This document shows, in pieces, positions 15,869-19,806 of a DNA stretch of 19,806 nt. The notes under the pieces are model-generated. The model ran no database searches and was not told where the DNA came from. It was given only the letters and a program-made list of their open reading frames with translations. How positions within the stretch are numbered: the first letter of the stretch is position 1; each line of letters starts with the position of its first letter. The stretch is taken from assembly GCA_024280975.1 (NCBI GenBank), contig JAMXLQ010000286.1, positions 1 to 19,806 of the forward strand, read 5' to 3'. Source of the stretch: Methanosarcina sp. (GTDB lineage Archaea; Halobacteriota; Methanosarcinia; Methanosarcinales; Methanosarcinaceae). The position numbers were made by a program, and so were the translations under genes.

Positions 15869-16887
15869 GATATGTCCCAGCTAAACATTTTTGACCTTTT
15901 CAGTCCCTTTTTAATCATCTCTTCTTTGAGACTCTCATTCATTAATAACTCATACATTTCTTCAGCAAATTTATTTACATCATATGGATCTGCAATTATA
16001 GCTGCATCTCCCACAACTTCAGGTAAAGATGAAGTATTTGAAGTTATGACGGGTGTCCCGCAAGCCATTGCTTCCAGGGGAGGTATTCCGAATCCTTCAT
16101 ATAAAGAAGGAAATATAAACAAGTCCACAGCATTGTATATCTCTGCAAGTTCCGACTCTGAGACATATCCTGTAAAAATGACGTCATTCTGTAAGTTCAG
16201 AGCTTCTATCTGTTTAAGGAGTTTTTTCCTTACGAACAGGTAATTTGGGGTCCCTACTTTCAACAATTTTACATTTGATATCTTATTTTTTAATTTGCTG
16301 AATGAATTTATTAGAAATTGGATATTTTTTCTAGGCTCTTCAGCTCCAACATATAAAATTACTTTCTCACTGTCACCAATATTGTATTTTAATAAACATT
16401 CTTTACTTCGATTTGGATAGTACAGATTATGGTCTACTGCAGGGGGTATGATCTCTATATTTTCTTCAGGATATTTTATATATTTACTGATATCCTGTTT
16501 AGAAAATTCAGACACTGTAATTATTCTTTCTGCCTTTCTCAGTCCTTTTGCATTAAGTTTCCAGAGAGGACTTGGGGTATTGTAATATGCTATAGGTATG
16601 ATATCGTGGCAAGTAACAATGGTTTTTTCTAAACCCGTTAATTCTAGAGTAAATGCTAGATCCTGGCGAGTTATATTCTTGATATTGTTCTTATCTATTT
16701 TCTTTTTTACAATGAACGGATACGCAACCCATTCGATAATCTTGTTAATTCCGGGTACTTTTGATATATTGGGATATTCTATCCGATTTAATTTGATATC
16801 GTTTAACCTGCTGTGGATCTCACTTTGATATTTTGACATTCCGAATTTTTCATTTGTTCTCAAACCGTTTATATAATCTATTTCCAT
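15832..16887 (-). CDS. Family 4 glycosyltransferase (GT-B fold)
   Basis: This 351-aa retaining glycosyltransferase of the GT4 family probably adds mannose or a related sugar to the glycan in the cytoplasm. The N-terminal acceptor domain begins GLRTNEKFGMSKYQSEIHSRL (8-28), a common GT4 opening, and has the loop VTCHDIIPIAYY (91-102). The C-terminal donor domain includes VGAEEPRKN (180-188) and the catalytic E264-x7-E272 in YEGFGIPPLEAMACGTPVI. SSLPEVVGDAA follows. Length is typical for compact members. The ATG at 16887 has GGAG (16900-16897) about 9 nt upstream. It follows the other minus-strand GT4 gene after 101 bp that contain a TATA-like TTTTATAAA, so it may have its own promoter. Its 3' end meets the plus-strand GT2 tail to tail. 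Confidence 0.88.
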   Translation of the reverse strand: MEIDYINGLRTNEKFGMSKYQSEIHSRLNDIKLNRIEYPNISKVPGINKIIEWVAYPFIVKKKIDKNNIKNITRQDLAFTLELTGLEKTIVTCHDIIPIAYYNTPSPLWKLNAKGLRKAERIITVSEFSKQDISKYIKYPEENIEIIPPAVDHNLYYPNRSKECLLKYNIGDSEKVILYVGAEEPRKNIQFLINSFSKLKNKISNVKLLKVGTPNYLFVRKKLLKQIEALNLQNDVIFTGYVSESELAEIYNAVDLFIFPSLYEGFGIPPLEAMACGTPVITSNTSSLPEVVGDAAIIADPYDVNKFAEEMYELLMNESLKEEMIKKGLKRSKMFSWDISAKKTLKIYKEL

Positions 16888-16915
16888 ATTTTAGTTCTCC
16901 AAAAACCCGGAATGA

Positions 16916-16924
16916 TTTATAAAA
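16916..16924 (-). promoter_or_regulatory. Candidate TATA box for the GT4 gene at 15832-16887
   Basis: TTTTATAAA on the minus strand lies in the 101-bp spacer between the two minus-strand GT4 genes, about 30 bp before the start codon. A transcript starting 26 nt further on would have a very short leader that partly removes the GGAG, so read-through from the upstream gene is an alternative. Confidence 0.3.
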
Positions 16925-16988
16925 TCTTTTACTTTAAAAGAGCGATTTATTATTTTATTCTGAATAGTTTATTCTTTATCTGAGTAAC

Positions 16989-18083
16989 TTAGTTTTTATC
17001 CTTTGTGTATTGTTTCTCAATTCTGGCTGAAACTTCGTTCCAATCCATTATGTTTTTATCTATCCCGGAATTTTCTTTTCTTTCCTTGTTCTTAATTTCC
17101 TTCAGTGCTCTTGTCACTTTTTGCTTTGAAACAGGATTCTCAATCCCAATACAATTTCTTCCGTCCACAAACTCCTCAAGTGCACTCCCTTTTGCCACTA
17201 TACACGGAATTCCGGTCGCTAGAGCCTCTGCAACCGTTATCCCATAAGCCTCATGAGAAGAAAGCATCAAAAATATATCTGCACCTGCATAGCATTCAAG
17301 TAGCTCTTTCCTTGAAAGTTCTTTTAACCATTCGACCCTTCCTTCCACCCCAAAACTTTTCGCCATATTGCGAAGCTCAGCTTCATATGGACCTTTTCCG
17401 ACGATCTTCAACCGGAAATCCTGGAGTTCAGGTAGACTCTGAATAATGTATTGTACTCCTTTATATTCTTCCAGGCGACCCACATAAAGAAGAATCTCTT
17501 CTCTTCCGGCTTTCCTGTTTGAGCTTTTTCCAGGCTGCCTCAGATATTCGAATTCTTTAAGGTTTATTCCATTAGGGATCTTTACAGTTTTTGCGGCAAC
17601 CTCGAAATCCGATTCCACAAGTCTCTTTTCATACTCCGAGACACATATTACTGAATCTGCCCTGGAAAAAATTGTCCTCCCAAGAAGCCTATACGGTTTA
17701 TGTAGTAAATCTCTGAACTCAGTATGGCCATGCCGGTGATAATGGGGTGTAAATACAAATTTTTCGCCGTGCCTGACAAGGGATGCGAAGAATGCAGGAA
17801 AAGCATGATAGCTATGTGCATGAATTATATCATAGTTGTGCTTTTTGAGATAAGTATAGATCTGAGGAGCGAAATAATACGCATTCCCCGGAGCGAAAGA
17901 TCTGAACCTGACAACCTTTACTCCGTTTATCGTCTCTCTTCTGCTCAGTTTTCCTGTGGGATCAGTTGTTATAACCTCCACATCATGCCCTGCTTTAACC
18001 AGTCTTTCACTAATTTCTTTGACATGAGTTTCTACTCCTCCTATATCAGGAGAATAACGGGGACAGATCTGGGCTATTTTCAA
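16989..18083 (-). CDS. Family 4 glycosyltransferase, PimA/PimB-like
   Basis: This 364-aa GT-B enzyme has the N-terminal motif MKIAQICPRYSPDIGGVETH (1-20), whose GGVE loop contacts the donor phosphate in this family. IIHAHSYHAF (86-95) and CVSEYEKRLV (147-156) follow. The donor domain has PNGIN (170-174), VGRLEEYKGV (201-210), KIVGKGP (226-232) and the catalytic pair E278-x7-E286 in HEAYGITVAEALATGIP. It resembles mannosyltransferases acting on lipid or polyprenol acceptors; donor and acceptor remain inferred. The start is TTG at 18083, with GAGGTT 5 nt upstream (18094-18089) and the first residues in register with the family start; no ATG is available nearby. Its GC content is higher than that of the glycosyltransferases to its left and similar to that of the rfb and aglB genes, so it may belong to the stable frame of the locus. 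Confidence 0.9.
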   Translation of the reverse strand: MKIAQICPRYSPDIGGVETHVKEISERLVKAGHDVEVITTDPTGKLSRRETINGVKVVRFRSFAPGNAYYFAPQIYTYLKKHNYDIIHAHSYHAFPAFFASLVRHGEKFVFTPHYHRHGHTEFRDLLHKPYRLLGRTIFSRADSVICVSEYEKRLVESDFEVAAKTVKIPNGINLKEFEYLRQPGKSSNRKAGREEILLYVGRLEEYKGVQYIIQSLPELQDFRLKIVGKGPYEAELRNMAKSFGVEGRVEWLKELSRKELLECYAGADIFLMLSSHEAYGITVAEALATGIPCIVAKGSALEEFVDGRNCIGIENPVSKQKVTRALKEIKNKERKENSGIDKNIMDWNEVSARIEKQYTKDKN

Positions 18084-18162
18084 GGCTGAACCTCTTTTAT
18101 ACTGGAATCTATGTGGAGTAATGCATTAGTTTAATATAAAGATAATGTGATAGTTTAGGCAA
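18084..18162. promoter_or_regulatory. Divergent promoter region between two GT4 genes
   Basis: This 79-bp spacer serves both directions. TTAATATAAA (18131-18140) reads TTTATATTAA on the minus strand, a strong TATA match placed to give a leader of about 25 nt for the minus gene that retains its GAGGTT. For the plus gene the same box would put the start site at the ATG itself (leaderless), while TTTTATACT (18096-18104) would give a leader of about 37 nt carrying GTGAT at 18147-18151. Confidence 0.4.
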
Positions 18163-19317
18163 ATGACATCTAATAAAAGCATTTGCGTAGTCGGACCTTC
18201 GAAACGTTTTTTGAGCGGCATCAGTTATTACACTATCCGTCTGGCAAACGCCATGTCTATGGAAAAAGATGTCTCAGTGATCTGCTTTCGACAGCTGCTT
18301 CCAACATTTCTTTTTCCTGGAAAATCGCACGTAGGGAAAAACATTTCCGACTTGAATTTTTCACCCGAGATTCCTGTCTTTGACGGCATGGACTATAACA
18401 ATCCACTGACCTGGATTCAAGCATATCGCTTTCTTAAAGCACAAAAGCCAGATATTATAGTTTTACAGTGGTGGACCTCTTCGGTTGCGCATATGCAGCT
18501 TCTACTTAAGATATTTGCAGGTTTGCTGCATAAACCAAAAATAATTATAGAATTTCATGAAGTTGTAGACCCTTTTGAAGAATCAATACTTCCAATTCGC
18601 TTATACTCCAAAATAACAGGAAAATTGCTTCGTAAAAACCTTGATGCATATATTACTCATTCCAAATCCGATAAAGAGCTTGTTGCTAAAAGATACTCTA
18701 TTTCCCCTGAAAAAATCCATGTAATCCCGCATGGACTTTATGACCAGTACGGAGAATTGCTTGACATAAAAGAAGCAAGAAGAAGCCTCTCAATAACGGA
18801 TGATTTCGTTATACTTTCTTTCGGTTTAATTCGAAAATACAAGGGAACTCCCTACCTTATCAGCGCTTTTGAACTGTTGCCCTCCCAAATCCTCGAAAAA
18901 AGCCGGTTATTGATTGTCGGAGAAATCTGGGAAGACCGCAAGGAATTACTTGACCAAATTAAAGCTTCTCCTTTTCATGATAAGATTACATTGGTAGATG
19001 AATATGTTCCTGACGAAAAAGTAAACTTATATTTCAGTGCTGCAGATGTGGTAGTCCTGCCTTATCTGAGAGCATCTCAAAGCGGAATTGCACACATTGC
19101 CATGTCTTTTGGAAAACCTGTTGTTGTTTCTGAGGTAGGTGGCTTGAAAGAATCAATGGCTAACTATGAAGGAACTTTTTTTGTACCCCCCGCCGATGTT
19201 GATTCCATCAGGAAAGCTATTCTCAGCCAGTTCGGAGAGAAAAAGCATTACGAAGCTCCTGATCAGAAATGGGATAGAATTATAAACTGTTACATAGAAT
19301 TAATATCATCTATTTAA
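18163..19317 (+). CDS. Family 4 glycosyltransferase, AglB-linked
   Basis: This 384-aa GT-B protein begins SICVVGPSKRFLSGISYYT (6-24), a variant of the GT4 opening with G19 in the donor loop. The acceptor domain includes DIIVLQWWTSSVAH (97-110) and IIEFHEVVDPFE (128-139). The donor domain has VIPHGLYDQYG (187-197), FGLIRKYKGTPYLI (220-233), LLIVGEIWED (249-258) and YLRASQSGIAHIAMSFGKPVV (301-321). In this last segment the usual first Glu of the E-x7-E motif is absent and a QSG sequence stands in its place, as in some GT4 subgroups. So it should still be an enzyme, but its donor contacts differ from those of the two minus-strand GT4 proteins. The ATG at 18163 has only a weak GTGAT upstream and may be leaderless. 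The aglB start is 57 bp downstream on the same strand, which suggests a role in the N-glycan. Confidence 0.88.
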   Translation: MTSNKSICVVGPSKRFLSGISYYTIRLANAMSMEKDVSVICFRQLLPTFLFPGKSHVGKNISDLNFSPEIPVFDGMDYNNPLTWIQAYRFLKAQKPDIIVLQWWTSSVAHMQLLLKIFAGLLHKPKIIIEFHEVVDPFEESILPIRLYSKITGKLLRKNLDAYITHSKSDKELVAKRYSISPEKIHVIPHGLYDQYGELLDIKEARRSLSITDDFVILSFGLIRKYKGTPYLISAFELLPSQILEKSRLLIVGEIWEDRKELLDQIKASPFHDKITLVDEYVPDEKVNLYFSAADVVVLPYLRASQSGIAHIAMSFGKPVVVSEVGGLKESMANYEGTFFVPPADVDSIRKAILSQFGEKKHYEAPDQKWDRIINCYIELISSI

Positions 19318-19343
19318 TTTTCTTTTCCATAATTCTATCTTAA

Positions 19344-19369
19344 TTTATAAAGTAAGCTCTATAAAGGGG
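19344..19369 (+). promoter_or_regulatory. Short spacer with TATA-like box and ribosome site before aglB
   Basis: TTTATAAAG (19344-19352) resembles a TATA box, and GGGG (19366-19369) lies 5 nt before the aglB ATG as a ribosome-binding site. Since the box is very close to the start codon, cotranscription from the GT4 gene upstream is equally likely. Confidence 0.3.
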
Positions 19370-19374
19370 ATACT

Positions 19375-19806
19375 ATGAGTTCTCAGGATCGTCCTGTATT
19401 GTCAGTTCAAAATAAAATCAAGTCCTGTTGGCCTTATACTCTAGTAGTTGCGATAATCGGTCTTATATCTTTATGGATAAGAACAATTCCTTCAGATACG
19501 GTGTTCTTGTCCGATGGATCCGTAAGGTTTGCGACCAATGATGCTTGGTATCATATGCGTACCCTAAACATTCTGCTTGAAAACTACCCCCAGAGAATGT
19601 TTTTCAACCCCATGACCAATTATCCTTACGGGAGTTACATCCATTTTGGTCCTTTGTTCGATCAAATGATGGCCATAACCTCACTGGTTCTTGGAATGGG
19701 TCATCCCAGCTCTCATCTTGTTGATACTGTTGGAGCTTACTTTCCTGCAGTTCTCGGAGCTCTAACTGTCATTCCTGTTTACTATATCGGAAAGTATATT
19801 GGTGGT
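19375..19806 (+). CDS. aglB: Oligosaccharyltransferase AglB/STT3, N-terminal 144 aa, cut by window edge
   Basis: AglB transfers the lipid-linked oligosaccharide to Asn in N-x-S/T sequons of proteins on the outer face of the membrane. The visible part has a short cytoplasmic N-terminus and a first membrane span at about 20-37 (WPYTLVVAIIGLISLW). The first external loop follows with RFATNDAWYHMRTLNILLENYP (51-72), where D56 corresponds to the metal-binding Asp of the first catalytic motif. TNYPYGSYIHFGPLFDQ (81-97) is a conserved AglB signature. A second hydrophobic region starts near 120. The catalytic WWDYG motif lies far downstream outside the window. The ATG at 19375 has GGGG 5 nt upstream. 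Its place next to nucleotide-sugar, glycosyltransferase and flippase genes marks the locus as an N-glycosylation island. Confidence 0.92.
   Translation, partial: MSSQDRPVLSVQNKIKSCWPYTLVVAIIGLISLWIRTIPSDTVFLSDGSVRFATNDAWYHMRTLNILLENYPQRMFFNPMTNYPYGSYIHFGPLFDQMMAITSLVLGMGHPSSHLVDTVGAYFPAVLGALTVIPVYYIGKYIGG

Noticed and set aside
1..19806. tRNA or rRNA genes, CRISPR arrays, insertion sequences, origin or phage elements
   Set aside because: No cloverleaf-like segment, regularly spaced repeats, transposase motifs or long terminal inverted repeats were seen on reading both strands by eye.

Overview
The window looks like a chromosomal piece of a methanogenic archaeon, most likely a Methanosarcina-type organism. 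The signs are an archaeal AglB/STT3 oligosaccharyltransferase at the right edge, a two-gene NfnAB/SudAB flavoprotein operon of the kind common in anaerobes and methanogens, TATA-like A/T boxes rather than bacterial -35/-10 pairs, GGAG/GGTGA Shine-Dalgarno sites, TTG starts and long AT-rich intergenic stretches. The genus is inferred from gene content and style, not proven.

Layout. (1) 1-2256, minus strand: a housekeeping redox operon. It holds the small subunit (281 aa, FAD plus [2Fe-2S]) followed by the large GltA-like subunit, whose last few residues lie beyond the left edge. (2) 2257-3656: a gene-poor stretch with one doubtful 99-aa ORF on the minus strand, a 46-codon charged mini-protein with a good ribosome-binding site (2808-2948), a second tiny cysteine-containing frame that seems interrupted by a stop, a T-rich tract and the promoter region of the sugar operon. 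(3) 3657-10516, plus strand: a tightly packed surface-sugar operon. It has bifunctional GDP-mannose synthesis (manC type), the four dTDP-L-rhamnose genes in the order rfbC-rfbB-rfbD-rfbA, a Wzx-type lipid-linked oligosaccharide flippase and a family-2 glycosyltransferase. The rfbC reading frame carries an in-frame TGA at codon 40. (4) 10747-18083: glycosyltransferase genes in alternating orientation: a 783-aa two-domain GT2 (minus), two GT2 genes (plus) and two GT4 genes (minus), with a 674-bp empty AT-rich gap. (5) 18163-19806, plus strand: another GT4 gene, then the first 144 codons of aglB.

How it fits together: ManC and RfbABCD would supply GDP-mannose and dTDP-rhamnose, six glycosyltransferases would assemble a glycan on a lipid carrier, Wzx would flip it, and AglB would transfer it to Asn residues of secreted or S-layer proteins. 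The simplest reading is a protein N-glycosylation or surface-glycan island with a conserved sugar-supply and AglB frame around an AT-rich, mosaic set of glycosyltransferases. The most notable points are the broken rfbC inside an otherwise intact rhamnose set, a two-domain glycosyltransferase whose second domain has lost its metal-binding motif, and a nested inverted repeat that covers two tail-to-tail stop codons. No RNA genes, CRISPR arrays or insertion sequences were recognised.
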